Both the position numbers and the translations under genes were made by a program. This document shows positions 26,035-41,013 of a stretch of 64,000 nt of DNA, piece after piece (within the stretch, counting starts at the first letter, position 1; each line of letters opens with the position of its first letter). Below the pieces are notes generated by a model. It was not told the DNA's origin. It was given only the letters and a program-made list of their open reading frames with translations, and did no database searches. Source of the DNA: JAVDCA01 sp035293985 (GTDB lineage: Bacteria > Pseudomonadota > Alphaproteobacteria > Rhizobiales > Xanthobacteraceae); contig DATGLS010000004.1 of NCBI GenBank assembly GCA_035293985.1, forward strand, positions 123,329 through 187,328, written 5' to 3'.

Positions 26035-27006
26035 GTGCCCTCGCTGCGCGCAGCTTACGGCGCTCTCGCAGGCGCTATTCTGATCGTATCCGGCGCGACA
26101 TCCGGCGCAGAGCAATATCCCGCCCGTGCGATCCACGTGATCAGCCCGTTTCCACCGGGCAGCGCCGCCGACACCGTCTCCCGCGTCGTGCTCAACCAGG
26201 TCTCGCAACAGGTCGGACAGCCGGTCGTGATCGAGGCGCGGCCCGGCGCCGGCGGCGTCAGCGGCTTTGCGACCGCCGCGAAAGCCGAGCCCGACGGCTA
26301 CACCACGGTGGTGAGCTCGTCGTCGATGGGCTCCGAGATGGTGCTGCACCGCAAGCTGCCCTACGACCCGGTGCGCGACTTCGCCTCGGTCGCGCTGTTC
26401 GGGACGCAACCAAACGTCCTGGTCGCGAGCTCGCAGCTCGGATGGAAGTCGGTTGCCGACCTGGTCGCGGCCGCGAAGGCCAAGCCCGGATCGATCACGT
26501 TTGCGTCGGCCGGAATCGGCTCCGGCTCGCATATGGCGGCCGAGCGCCTGCGGCTCGCCGCCAACATCGACGTGCGCCACGTACCATTCCGCGAAGGCGG
26601 GCTCACCGAGGTGATGGCGGGCCGCATTGATTTCTATTTCATCCCGCTCGCGGCGGCCGCCTCCGCACTCGGCAGCGACAAGCTCACCATTCTCGCCGTC
26701 AGCACCCTCAAGCGGGTGCCGCTCCTGCCGAACGTGCCGTCGATCGCCGAGGCGGGCTACCCGAAGGCCGAATACGTGTTCTGGAACGGCCTGTCGCTTC
26801 CGGTGAAGACACCGCGCCCGATCATCGATGCGCTGCACGATCAGGTTGAGAAAGCGCTGCAGGATCCGGGGGTCAAGCAGCGGCTGGCCAAGCTCGGCGT
26901 CGCACCCGACCTGATGAGCGTCGATCAGTTCGACAAGTTTGCGAAGAACGATTTCGCCGCCACGGTCGAGCTCGCCAAGCAGGCGCACATCGAGCCGGGC
27001 GATTGA
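26035..27006 (+). CDS. TctC/Bug-type receptor 3
   Basis: 323 residues from a GTG at 26035, eight bases after GGGAGG. A signal peptide (about 1-23) is followed by YPARAIHVISPFPPGSAAD, VVIEARPGAGGVSGFATAAK, a DGYTTVVSSSSMGSE block and a C-terminal domain ending in AKQAHIEPGD. The pattern is that of a periplasmic Bug receptor that binds a carboxylate. No transporter membrane genes accompany it. The first Bug loop has PGSAAD where most members have a G-G-x-x-D sequence. Confidence 0.9.
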   Translation: MPSLRAAYGALAGAILIVSGATSGAEQYPARAIHVISPFPPGSAADTVSRVVLNQVSQQVGQPVVIEARPGAGGVSGFATAAKAEPDGYTTVVSSSSMGSEMVLHRKLPYDPVRDFASVALFGTQPNVLVASSQLGWKSVADLVAAAKAKPGSITFASAGIGSGSHMAAERLRLAANIDVRHVPFREGGLTEVMAGRIDFYFIPLAAAASALGSDKLTILAVSTLKRVPLLPNVPSIAEAGYPKAEYVFWNGLSLPVKTPRPIIDALHDQVEKALQDPGVKQRLAKLGVAPDLMSVDQFDKFAKNDFAATVELAKQAHIEPGD

Positions 27007-27048
27007 GCGGTCGGTCGGTGGGCGCTGCCAATCAGGGAGCAGCAAATT

Positions 27049-27423
27049 TCAGGAAGACGAGCCCCAGAAGGTCGGCGGCCGATAGGGGCGAATATGCGCA
27101 ACGTCGGTGCGCTCGCCCCAATCGAAGCCGCTGTCGGCACCGGGTGCGAGCCGGACATCCTGCTCCGTCACGTCGGCGATGTAGCCGCCACGGCGCCGAT
27201 CATAGTGCAGGCTTTCCCAGGCGAGCGGGAACCGGCGGTCGTTCAGTCCGGGAATGCCGTTGACCTTGATGACCGCATACGCCACCTGGCCGCTCACCTT
27301 GTTGATCATGAGCCGCTCGATGGTCCCGACCTGCGCGCCGTCCGGCCGGCACACCAAGGTTCCCTCGATGCGGTCGCTCGCGATCAATCGGTGCGACGCT
27401 CGCCCGGGCATTTGGGAACCCAT
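27049..27423 (-). CDS. PRC-barrel domain protein
   Basis: 124 residues from the ATG at 27423, six bases after GGAGG; longer in-frame starts lack such a site. The PRC-barrel core is HRLIASDRIEGTLV, DGAQVGTIERLMINKVSGQV, AYAVIKV, then FPLAWESLHYD. Stand-alone PRC-barrel proteins of this shape are common in Rhizobiales, often stress-linked, and are thought to bind RNA or protein partners. The C-terminus carries an acidic/aromatic tail (FDWGERTDVAHIRPYRPP). Confidence 0.85.
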   Translation of the reverse strand: MGSQMPGRASHRLIASDRIEGTLVCRPDGAQVGTIERLMINKVSGQVAYAVIKVNGIPGLNDRRFPLAWESLHYDRRRGGYIADVTEQDVRLAPGADSGFDWGERTDVAHIRPYRPPTFWGSSS

Positions 27424-27659
27424 CGGATCCTCCAGATGATGCATCCAGTATTCACGAATGCAGGTTGCAAATGTTCGTTCCCCGACTTCGCGCGGGGATT
27501 TATCGCGGTCTCGCTTCATGGCTGACAAATCGTAAAGCGCCCCGGGCCCTGGCCGGCCATCGATGATGGAACTCACAGGGCCAAATGGCCGCAATGCGCC
27601 TTTTTGCTTTCCCCGCAGCGGCTAAGGCATGTAGATTGATGTGGGGCCTGGGGGACATC

Positions 27660-28031
27660 ATGACTGTACTGCCATTGACTGCCGTGCCGCTGTTGATCCT
27701 GACGGCGGCGACGCCGGACATCAACCTCGTCGATCGCATACCCACGCACTTGTCGAGCCAGGAACGCACGGCGGCGGTGCAGCCGTTCGTGACCCGCGCA
27801 ACCGAGTGCGTTGCCCGCAAAGTCGCGGCGGATCCGCGCGTTTCCGACGCGAGCAAGCTCGGCGACCTGATCGTGGATTCGATGCCGACCTGCGCCGACC
27901 TCATGCGCGCGATGATCGCGAATTATGACCGCTATTTCGGCGATGGGACCGGCGAGGCATTCTTCTCCGGCCCCTATCTCGACATTCTGCCGACCGCGAT
28001 CAGCAAGTGGGTGGCCGAGCGGAAACGCTAG
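27660..28031 (+). CDS. Small secreted protein of unknown function
   Basis: 123 residues from the ATG at 27660, after GGGGGAC. The start codon is the last of several in-frame choices; this one places a signal peptide (MTVLPLTAVPLLILTAATP) at the N-terminus. The mature part is helical with two cysteines (ATECVARKV and MPTCADLMRAMI) and ends AISKWVAERKR. No family is recognised. It is divergent from the PRC-barrel gene. Confidence 0.65.
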   Translation: MTVLPLTAVPLLILTAATPDINLVDRIPTHLSSQERTAAVQPFVTRATECVARKVAADPRVSDASKLGDLIVDSMPTCADLMRAMIANYDRYFGDGTGEAFFSGPYLDILPTAISKWVAERKR

Positions 28032-28090
28032 AGTTCTTGGTGGCCAGCCGCGGGTCCCGCATCGACAGGGAAACCAACAGGGAAGATGCC

Positions 28091-28303
28091 TCAGCGCGGC
28101 AAGGGAGGGTCGCCGCAGTAGAGCCGATAAAGCTCGTAGAGGTTCTCGCCCAGGACAGCCTTGGTGATCAGGACGCCGACCCGATTGCGGGCGGATGCGT
28201 CGTCGAATCCAGGCGCCGTGCCTTCTGGCAGCGGTTCGGGGGCCCCTTCATGCAACCGCTCGATCAGGCTGCGCCATTCCTGTTCCTCGGCAGGACGGGA
28301 CAT
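28091..28303 (-). CDS. Seventy-residue hypothetical protein
   Basis: 70 residues starting MSRPAEEQEWRSLIERLHEG, with GAGAGGAAAG about 13 bases upstream. It is acidic at first, then has a helix LITKAVLGENLYELYRLYCG. It has no signal peptide or membrane segment. The composition looks protein-like and the end falls well before the neighbour, but I see no family and no coupling. Confidence 0.5.
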   Translation of the reverse strand: MSRPAEEQEWRSLIERLHEGAPEPLPEGTAPGFDDASARNRVGVLITKAVLGENLYELYRLYCGDPPLPR

Positions 28304-28467
28304 GGCTGTCTGACTTTCCTCTCGTACCAGTAAACAACGCGACGGCACCCCCGTTCCGCCGCCCCGCTGCCCGAATTCTTGCCGCCAGGGCAATGGATGG
28401 CCGACTCGGGAACCGCCGGCCCCCGTCCACACCGGCTTAAGCATGCAAGAAAATCCGTCGGCATCCG

Positions 28468-28492
28468 GGAACCATCCGCACCGGCCGGAGTT
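28468..28492 (+). promoter_or_regulatory. Candidate EcfG-type promoter (GGAAC-N16-AGTT)
   Basis: GGAAC at 28468-28472 and AGTT at 28489-28492 have the same spacing as the two perfect sites in this window. It is placed to drive the uORF and the two-kinase operon 250 bases downstream. The -10 box has A instead of C at its first position. Confidence 0.4.
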
Positions 28493-28511
28493 TTGTCGTT
28501 TTGAGCGAGTG

Positions 28512-28532
28512 CGGGCGGCAAAAGGCCGCCCG
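28512..28532 (+). terminator. Perfect eight-pair hairpin without T-run
   Basis: CGGGCGGC and GCCGCCCG enclose AAAAG. The stem is strong but no T-run follows on either strand. Position just after the -10-like box suggests a leader structure rather than a true terminator. Confidence 0.35.
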
Positions 28533-28580
28533 TCTCGTCATGGCATCCGACGCGGGAAGTAACCCGCGCGGAGGGGGAAG

Positions 28581-28741
28581 ATGAATTTGATGCACGGGTT
28601 CCCCGCCACACTAGGCTGGTCCGCGCCGGGCGGTCCGGGCGCATTCGCGCCTTCCCCATTTTTTCGCCATCTACCCCTGCCCCCTACGGGCGGCAACTGC
28701 GGACGCACACCGGCTAGCTCGGTTCCGCAGAGGAGATCCTC

Positions 28742-28763
<22 letters not shown>
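28581..28763 (+). CDS. Candidate 60-residue upstream ORF
   Basis: The ATG at 28581 has a perfect ribosome site (GGAGGGGGAAG directly upstream) and the frame runs 22 bases into the kinase gene in another frame. The product (MNLMHGFPATLGWSAPGG, then a Pro/Ser-rich tail) has no protein-like domain. It could be a leader peptide whose translation couples to the kinase start at 28742, or chance. Confidence 0.35.
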
Positions 28764-35068
<6,305 letters not shown>

Positions 35069-35083
35069 GCCCGGAGGACCCCG

Positions 35084-37009
35084 ATGGACTCGGGCGACCG
35101 CGTCAACATCCTGCTGGTCGACGACCAGCCGGCCAAGCTCATGAGCTACGAGGTCATCTTGCAGGACCTCGGCGAGAATCTGCTCAAGGCCACGTCCGGC
35201 CGCGAGGCGCTCGAATATCTGCTCAAGACCGAGATCGCGATCGTCCTCGTCGACGTGTGCATGCCGGATCTCGACGGCTTCCAGCTCGCCGCGATGATCC
35301 GCGACCATCCACGCTTCCAGAAGACCGCGATCATCTTCATCTCGGCGGTGCTGCTGAGCGACATGGATCGCCTGCGCGGCTACGAAATGGGCGCGGTCGA
35401 CTACGTGCCGGTCCCGGTCATCCCCGAGGTGCTGCGCGCCAAGGTGAAGATCTTCTCCGAGCTCTATCGCAAGACCCGCCAGCTCGAGCGGCTCAATGCG
35501 GAGCTCGAGGACCGCGTCAGGGAGCGCACCGCCGAGCTCGCGGCGTCGACCGCGCGGCTGACCGAGAGCGAGCAGCGGCGCAGCCTCGCGCTGCTCGCCG
35601 GGCAGATGGGCTCGTGGGATTGGGACCGCGTCAACGGCGACTGCCTGTGGGACGAAGGCCAGTACCGCATATTCGGCGTCGATCCCGATACCTTCACGGT
35701 CAACGTCGGCAACATCATGGAGCTCATTCCCTACGACCGGGAGCGGTTGCGCGACGCGATGAACCTGATCCTGACCGAGCGCCGTCCGCACCAAACCGAA
35801 TTCCGCGTGCGCCGCAAGAGCGATGGCGCGATTCGCTGGTGCCTCGGCACGGCGGCGCCCAGCATGGACGCGGCCGGCAACATCGTCCGCCTGAGCGGAG
35901 TCACGGTCGACATCACGGAGCGCCGCGAGTCGGAGGAGCGCCAGGCATTGCTCGCGCGCGAGGTCGACCATCGCGCCAAGAACGCGCTCGCCATCGTCCA
36001 GTCGATCGTGCGCCTGACCCGCGGCGACAGCATCCAGACCTACATGGCGGCGGTCGAAGGCCGCATCACGGCGCTCTCGCGCGCCCACACGGTGCTGTCG
36101 CATTCGCGCTGGCAGGGGGCCGATCTCACCGGGCTGGTCGAGGAGGAGCTCGCGCCCTATCGCAGCGATCGCGGCGACCGCATCATCACCAACGGGCCGC
36201 CGGTATCGCTGCAACCCGCCTCGGCGCAGACGCTCACGCTGGCGCTGCACGAGCTCGCCACCAATGCGGTCAAATACGGCGCGCTGTCGTCGTCGTCGGG
36301 CCGCCTCAAGGTCAGCTGGGAGCTCAAGCCGAGCACGCTGGTGCTGCGCTGGGAGGAGTCCGGCGGGCCGCGCGCGCGCAAGCCGGCGAAGCTCGGCTTC
36401 GGCACCCGCATCATCGTGGCGAGCGTCGAGGGCCAGCTCGGCGGCCAGGCCAAATTGCTGTGGGGCGATGCCGGGCTGCAGTGCGTGCTGACGATCCCGC
36501 GCGGCGAGAAGATCGGCCAGCCGGCGCTCGCGATGGCCGAGAAGGTCGGCGAGGACAAATCGCATAGTGCGTCGACCGACCGTCTGGTCGTCGACGGCAA
36601 TCGCGTCCTCGTGGTCGAGGACGAGGCGCTGGTCGCCATGGTCGTCAGCGATGCTCTGACGGAGCTCGGCTACCAGGTCGTCGGTCCGTTCAGCCGGCCG
36701 CCCGATGCGCTCGCGGCGGTGAAGAGCGGCCCGGTCGACGCGGCCGTGCTCGACATCAATCTCGCCGGCACCCTCGTCTACCCGATCGCCGAAGAGCTTA
36801 CGGCGCGCGGCGTGCCGTTCATCTTCGTCACCGGCTACGGGGTCGAGAGCGTGGACAAACGCTTCGCCCATGTACCGGTGCTGCCCAAGCCGATCGAGCG
36901 CGAGACGCTGCAGCGCATTTTCGTCAACCGCCGCGCCGGCGCGGCGCCGGCGCATCAGCCGAGCGGCGCGCGGGTGGAGACCGATACGGCGCGCGCCGCC
37001 ACGGCCTGA
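35084..37009 (+). CDS. REC-PAS-HWE histidine kinase-REC hybrid
   Basis: 641 residues, cytoplasmic. Receiver 1 has Asp57 in VLVDVCMPDLDGF; a coiled coil (about 125-165) follows; then a PAS fold (about 170-285); the HWE kinase core with His296 in VDHRAKNALAIVQS and N-box ALHELATNAVKYGALS plus LRWEESGG (the W-x-E of the name); and receiver 2 with Asp557 in AVLDINLAG, FIFVTGYG and LPKP. HWE kinases commonly feed the PhyR general-stress pathway. It begins 15 bases after the poly-HAMP gene, so the two form one operon, and phosphate could pass between their receivers. Confidence 0.92.
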   Translation: MDSGDRVNILLVDDQPAKLMSYEVILQDLGENLLKATSGREALEYLLKTEIAIVLVDVCMPDLDGFQLAAMIRDHPRFQKTAIIFISAVLLSDMDRLRGYEMGAVDYVPVPVIPEVLRAKVKIFSELYRKTRQLERLNAELEDRVRERTAELAASTARLTESEQRRSLALLAGQMGSWDWDRVNGDCLWDEGQYRIFGVDPDTFTVNVGNIMELIPYDRERLRDAMNLILTERRPHQTEFRVRRKSDGAIRWCLGTAAPSMDAAGNIVRLSGVTVDITERRESEERQALLAREVDHRAKNALAIVQSIVRLTRGDSIQTYMAAVEGRITALSRAHTVLSHSRWQGADLTGLVEEELAPYRSDRGDRIITNGPPVSLQPASAQTLTLALHELATNAVKYGALSSSSGRLKVSWELKPSTLVLRWEESGGPRARKPAKLGFGTRIIVASVEGQLGGQAKLLWGDAGLQCVLTIPRGEKIGQPALAMAEKVGEDKSHSASTDRLVVDGNRVLVVEDEALVAMVVSDALTELGYQVVGPFSRPPDALAAVKSGPVDAAVLDINLAGTLVYPIAEELTARGVPFIFVTGYGVESVDKRFAHVPVLPKPIERETLQRIFVNRRAGAAPAHQPSGARVETDTARAATA

Positions 37010-37029
37010 CGGACAGCAGGCGTGAATCA

Positions 37030-37063
37030 TTGACGCCAGCCGGAGGCCTCCGGCTGGCGTCAA
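37030..37063. terminator. 34-base perfect palindrome between convergent genes
   Basis: TTGACGCCAGCCGGAGG is followed by its exact reverse complement with no loop, giving 17 potential pairs. It lies 20 bases after the HWE kinase stop and 24 bases before the end of the convergent secreted-protein gene, an ideal place for a shared bidirectional terminator. No long T-run is present on either side. Confidence 0.6.
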
Positions 37064-37087
37064 ATCGTTCAGCGCTGGACGAAGTCA

Positions 37088-39679
37088 TCAGTGCATGTGT
37101 CGCCCGCCGTTACCGCCGAAGTGAACGCCGCGCGGCTGAACGTGCGGCGTGCGGTTGATCGTGCCGCGGTGCGTCCAGTGCGGCGTCACATGCGTGACAT
37201 GGCGCGGCTCGCGCTGCGGCGTGTGGCCGTGTGGCCGGTGCCAAATGAGCCGCTGCGGGATCGTCGGCCGCACGCACGTCCCGTTGTCCAGGATCTGCCC
37301 CGGCGGGCAAGTCGTGGGTGGCGTATAGCACCCGTTCCGCCCCAGGATCTGGCCCGGAGGGCAGGTCGGCGTCGGCGGCTGACACTTGCCGTTCGGCGTC
37401 ATGATCTGTCCGGGTGGGCAGGTCGAGGGCGGCTGGCACGTGCCGTTCGGTGTCATGACCTGTCCCGGCGGGCACGTCGACGGCGGCGGCACGCACTGGC
37501 CATGGCGCACGAGCCGCGGATCGCAGCAGCTGCCGTTGGGCGTCAGGATCTGGCCGGGCGGGCAGGTCGAGGGCGGCCGGCAGAGACCGGCGCGCACGAG
37601 CCGCGGATCGCAGCACACGCCGTTCGGCAGCCGGACCTGGTTGGGCGGGCATCCGCAGCGGCCGGCGCGGATTTCTTGCGGCGTGCAGCACTGCCCGTTC
37701 GGCTGGCGAATGGTGTCGGGTGGGCAGCACTGGCCGTTGCGGATCTGCTCCGGCGTGCAGCACTTGCCGTTACGGATCTCCTGCGGCGTGCAGCAGCGGC
37801 CGTTCGGCAACCGGATCGCGTCGGGCGGGCAGCACCTGCCGTTGCGGATCTCTTCCGGGGTGCAGCACTGGCCATTGTGGACCTCGCGCTGCGGGCAGCA
37901 CTGGCCGTTCGGCAACCGCACCGTGTCGGGCGGACAACCGCAGCGGCCGTTGCGCACGAAGCGCCGCGCGCAGCACTCCCCGCCGGGCAGGCGGATTTCA
38001 TCGCGCTGGCAGAAGCCGACCGGCACGACCAGCGAAGGTGTCGGGAACGCCGGCACGAACGCCTGGCTGCAGACGCGCCAGATCGCGATGTCGCCCATGT
38101 GGCCGCGCGCAGCCGGATCGGCGAACTGGTCGTCGTAATCGACGAAATAGGTCGCGAGCGGCGGCACGTTGGCGGGCCGCACGGCCTCCATCGCGTTGCC
38201 CTGCAGGCCGTTCACGATCGCGGGGCCGCCTGCCGCGAGTTGTGCGGCCAGCGCCTGGTCGTCGGTGACGCGCAGCTGCTCGCCGGTCGACCACAGGAAG
38301 CCGCCGCAGGCCGAGCGGTCGATCACGCCGGCCTGCGTGTAGCTGTAGCCGATGGCGACGCCGCCGTTACCGTTGCGCAGGTCGCGCGGGAAGCCGATCG
38401 CGTATTCGTCGGGCACCGGCTGCCATGACGAGCCGGGTGCCGGCGCATTCACGGGTTGTGGCTGGTCGCCCGGCGCGGCCTGGTCGGCCTGCACGGGCGC
38501 GACCTGCTGATAGTGCAGCACGCGGCCGACGCCCTCGCGCGCGAGCGCATTGAAGTCGTAGGCGCCGGTCGGGGCCGGGCGCTCGGCGAGCAGCATGCCG
38601 CCCTGATCGTCGAACGCGATCTTGGAGATCTCGCTCGTGCCGTCCCACGGCTGCACCTGCAGCTCGACGCGCGCATCGGTGCCGAACATACCGTTGGGTG
38701 CGATCGCGACCGACCACACCTGCTCGTCCGCCGTCGCGTAGTAGAGGCGGCCGGCATGCACCGCGAGACCGAAGATGCGGCGGTCGCGCGCCGCATAGCC
38801 CCAGGTCGCCGGGTCATCGGTCCTGAACGCCGGCTTGGTGATATCGAGACGGCCGGCCGCATCATAGGGGAGCGGCGGCAGGCCGGCCGTGGTGCGGCCA
38901 TCGACGCCATGATCGAAGCGCGCGCGCTCGGCGCCGCTTTGATCGTAGGCGTGGATCATGCCGGTGCCGCGGTCGGCGGCGAACAGCGTGTGTGAGGCCG
39001 GGTCGAACGTGAGCCCACCGAGCGCTGCGCCCGAGTTGGCAACGCCGTCGAGCGTGACGTTGACGAACAGCCTGACCTCGCCGGTCGCGCCGTCGATGCG
39101 CCAGATCGAGCCGGGCCCGCCGCCCGCGGTCGCGGGGCCGAACAGGCCGGGCATGAACTGCGCGCCGGGCGCGCCCTGCGTGACGCGGACGGGGCCGCCG
39201 CCCGGCCCCGGCGCGATGATCGGCAGCCCGTAAGCGGACGTCGCGGCGATGTAGACGTTCGGCGGCGTTGCGTCATCGAGCGTGACCGCAAACACCTGCC
39301 CGATCTGCGCGGCCGTCGCGGTGAACGGCTTCGGCGCATTGATGAGCTGCGCCTGCGGGGGAGAGCCCGGCGATTGCAGATCGATCACACGCGCGGATGG
39401 ACCGGACAGATCGATCTCGGTGAGATCGACCGGATTGGTGCCGGCCGGCGCTGCCGCCGGCGCCTTCACGCCGGAAAATCCGGTCACCACGGCATTGCCG
39501 GGCGCGAGGATTCCATTCGCGGTCTGCGCCGATGCGGCATCGAGTGCCGCAACGCTGGTGCCGAGCAACACCGCAAAGCCGAACGCAACGACGGCCGCAC
39601 GTGCACCGAGGCGACGGACGGCCGAAGGAGCGGGCGCCGACTCTTCGGCACCGCACAAGGTTGGGGGCATCCGCAACAT
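37088..39679 (-). CDS. Secreted beta-propeller protein with cysteine-rich repeat tail
   Basis: 863 residues. A basic N-region and hydrophobic core (about 20-51, ending ASAQT) form a signal peptide. Residues about 60-560 look like a beta-propeller (SIWRIDGATGEVRLFVNV, LGGLTFDPASHTLFAADRGT, RIFGLAVHAGRLYYATAD, ISKIAFDDQGGMLLAERP). From about 575 to 800 the tail has short Cys repeats (CCPPDAIRLPNGRCCTPQEI, then CPPGQI-type units) with about 36 cysteines, then a His/Arg-rich end (HRPHGHTPQREPRHVTH). Tandem Cys motifs suggest a disulfide-rich rod exposed outside the cell. The partner is unknown. It lies between two HWE kinase genes. Confidence 0.75.
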   Translation of the reverse strand: MLRMPPTLCGAEESAPAPSAVRRLGARAAVVAFGFAVLLGTSVAALDAASAQTANGILAPGNAVVTGFSGVKAPAAAPAGTNPVDLTEIDLSGPSARVIDLQSPGSPPQAQLINAPKPFTATAAQIGQVFAVTLDDATPPNVYIAATSAYGLPIIAPGPGGGPVRVTQGAPGAQFMPGLFGPATAGGGPGSIWRIDGATGEVRLFVNVTLDGVANSGAALGGLTFDPASHTLFAADRGTGMIHAYDQSGAERARFDHGVDGRTTAGLPPLPYDAAGRLDITKPAFRTDDPATWGYAARDRRIFGLAVHAGRLYYATADEQVWSVAIAPNGMFGTDARVELQVQPWDGTSEISKIAFDDQGGMLLAERPAPTGAYDFNALAREGVGRVLHYQQVAPVQADQAAPGDQPQPVNAPAPGSSWQPVPDEYAIGFPRDLRNGNGGVAIGYSYTQAGVIDRSACGGFLWSTGEQLRVTDDQALAAQLAAGGPAIVNGLQGNAMEAVRPANVPPLATYFVDYDDQFADPAARGHMGDIAIWRVCSQAFVPAFPTPSLVVPVGFCQRDEIRLPGGECCARRFVRNGRCGCPPDTVRLPNGQCCPQREVHNGQCCTPEEIRNGRCCPPDAIRLPNGRCCTPQEIRNGKCCTPEQIRNGQCCPPDTIRQPNGQCCTPQEIRAGRCGCPPNQVRLPNGVCCDPRLVRAGLCRPPSTCPPGQILTPNGSCCDPRLVRHGQCVPPPSTCPPGQVMTPNGTCQPPSTCPPGQIMTPNGKCQPPTPTCPPGQILGRNGCYTPPTTCPPGQILDNGTCVRPTIPQRLIWHRPHGHTPQREPRHVTHVTPHWTHRGTINRTPHVQPRGVHFGGNGGRHMH

Positions 39680-39942
39680 CGCAAACCTCCTGACGAACGA
39701 GCGGAACGATTGTCCGTCGTTAGTCGGCGGCGGCGGCGGCGGCGTTCAAATGCTGGTTGCGAACTTGTGACGGTTTCTGACGAAACGGGGTGTCATGCGG
39801 CAATTTTCCGCCGAATGCCGGTCCGATTCGGCAATTGCGTTGCCGATGAAACGGTTTCACCCACGGAACACGCTCATCAGCCAAACGTTTTATTAAAGCC
39901 GATGCCCTTTCAATGAACGAGAGGCCACGAACGAGGTGATGA
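39680..39942. promoter_or_regulatory. Divergent promoter region with EcfG site
   Basis: This region serves the secreted Cys-rich protein (minus) and the PAS-HWE kinase (plus). It contains the perfect EcfG-type promoter at 39865-39889 for the kinase. No matching site is seen for the minus-strand gene; a (GGC)n stretch lies near its start. Confidence 0.45.
39865..39889 (+). promoter_or_regulatory. EcfG-type general-stress promoter (GGAAC-N16-CGTT)
   Basis: GGAAC at 39865-39869 and CGTT at 39886-39889 with 16 bases between them match the alphaproteobacterial EcfG consensus exactly. The kinase start is 53 bases beyond the -10 box. The same arrangement is found at 59363-59387. Confidence 0.65.
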
Positions 39943-40950
39943 ATGAGCGATGAACGCGCCCTTCATCCTGCCTCGCGCGCGCCGCTCTCGATCGACGTCG
40001 AGCTCGCCCGTGCGCTGCTCGCCAACAGCAGTGATGCGATCGAGGTGCTCGACCTTGGCGGCCGCATCGCGTTCGTCAGCGACGCGGCCGTATGCGCCCT
40101 GGCGGCCGGCGATGCCGATGCGCTCGTCGGCACCGCGTGGGCCGCGTCATGGCGCGACACCGCGCAGGCATCGCAGGCGCTCACGCACGCCAAGACCGGC
40201 ACCGCGACGGCGATCGAGGGCGAACGCCGCAGCGGCGACGGCAAGCCGACGTGGTGGGACGCGACCGTCTGTCCCATTCTCGATGCGGACGGCAAGCCGG
40301 GCCGCCTGCTCGTCGTCGGGCGCGACGTCAGCGAGCGCCGGGCCGCTCGCGAGGCACACCAGAAGCTGATGCAGCAGATGCATCATCGGGAAAAGAACGT
40401 GCTCGCGATGGCGATGGCGATCGCGTCGCAGTCACTCGCGCGTGCGACCAGCATCGCGGAGGGACGCATGGCTGTCGAGCAGCGACTGATGGCGCTCGCC
40501 GAGGCGCACAATCTGTTGCGCGAAGGCGGTAGCGACGCGGTCGGCCTGCGGCGCCTCGTCGATCGTGCGATCGCTCCCTATGACACGGTGCCGAGCCGGC
40601 TTCACGTCGACGGCGCCGACCTGCCCCTCTCCTCGCAGTCGGCGCTCGCAGTCGCGATGGCGGTGCACGAGCTTTGCACTAATGCGGTCAAGCACGGCGC
40701 GCTGGCGACGAGGTCCGGGCGCGTCGCGATCGCGTGGCGCGTGGGGACCGATGGTCTCCACTGGAGCTGGCGCGAGCTCGACGGCGCGCCGGTCTCGCCG
40801 CCGCGGCGCCGCGGCTTCGGCCTGCGCGTGATCGAGGCGGGCTTTCGCGATCAGCTGCGCGGAAGGATCGAGATGTCGTTCGCCCCGTCCGGCCTCGTCT
40901 GCGCCGTCGAGGTCCCGCTCGATGCCTTGCAGGGGCCGGCGGCCGGTTAG
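39943..40950 (+). CDS. PAS-HWE-type histidine kinase
   Basis: 335 residues, soluble. A PAS domain (about 20-130, ending VVGRDVSERRAARE) leads into an HWE/HisKA_2-type dimerisation block with His148 in MHHREKNVLAMAMAIAS, an N-box MAVHELCTNAVKHGAL, and a W-x-W-R-E pattern (HWSWRELDG) that marks the family, plus a G-rich end RRRGFGLRVIE. It probably autophosphorylates at His148 and signals to PhyR-type or single-domain response regulators. An EcfG-like promoter 53 bases upstream would make it part of the stress regulon and a positive feedback loop. Confidence 0.88.
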   Translation: MSDERALHPASRAPLSIDVELARALLANSSDAIEVLDLGGRIAFVSDAAVCALAAGDADALVGTAWAASWRDTAQASQALTHAKTGTATAIEGERRSGDGKPTWWDATVCPILDADGKPGRLLVVGRDVSERRAAREAHQKLMQQMHHREKNVLAMAMAIASQSLARATSIAEGRMAVEQRLMALAEAHNLLREGGSDAVGLRRLVDRAIAPYDTVPSRLHVDGADLPLSSQSALAVAMAVHELCTNAVKHGALATRSGRVAIAWRVGTDGLHWSWRELDGAPVSPPRRRGFGLRVIEAGFRDQLRGRIEMSFAPSGLVCAVEVPLDALQGPAAG

Positions 40951-41013
40951 GCTCTCGTAGCTGAGTGGGGTGGGCAAAGTGTCCCGTGCCGCGGCCACCC
41001 GACGAGCTGTCGC

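Larger units (their letters stand above)
28304..28741 (+). promoter_or_regulatory. Long leader region of the poly-HAMP kinase
   Basis: This 438-base region holds a GGAAC-N16-AGTT promoter candidate (28468-28492), a perfect eight-pair hairpin (28512-28532, loop AAAAG), a second six-pair hairpin near 28551-28568, and a 60-codon uORF with a strong ribosome site (28581). Such a structured leader before a single large kinase is unusual. Confidence 0.45.

Noticed and set aside
37091..38428. Plus-strand frames opposite the Cys-rich tail
   Set aside because: They are shadows of a repetitive gene; the minus-strand product has a signal peptide and ordered repeats.
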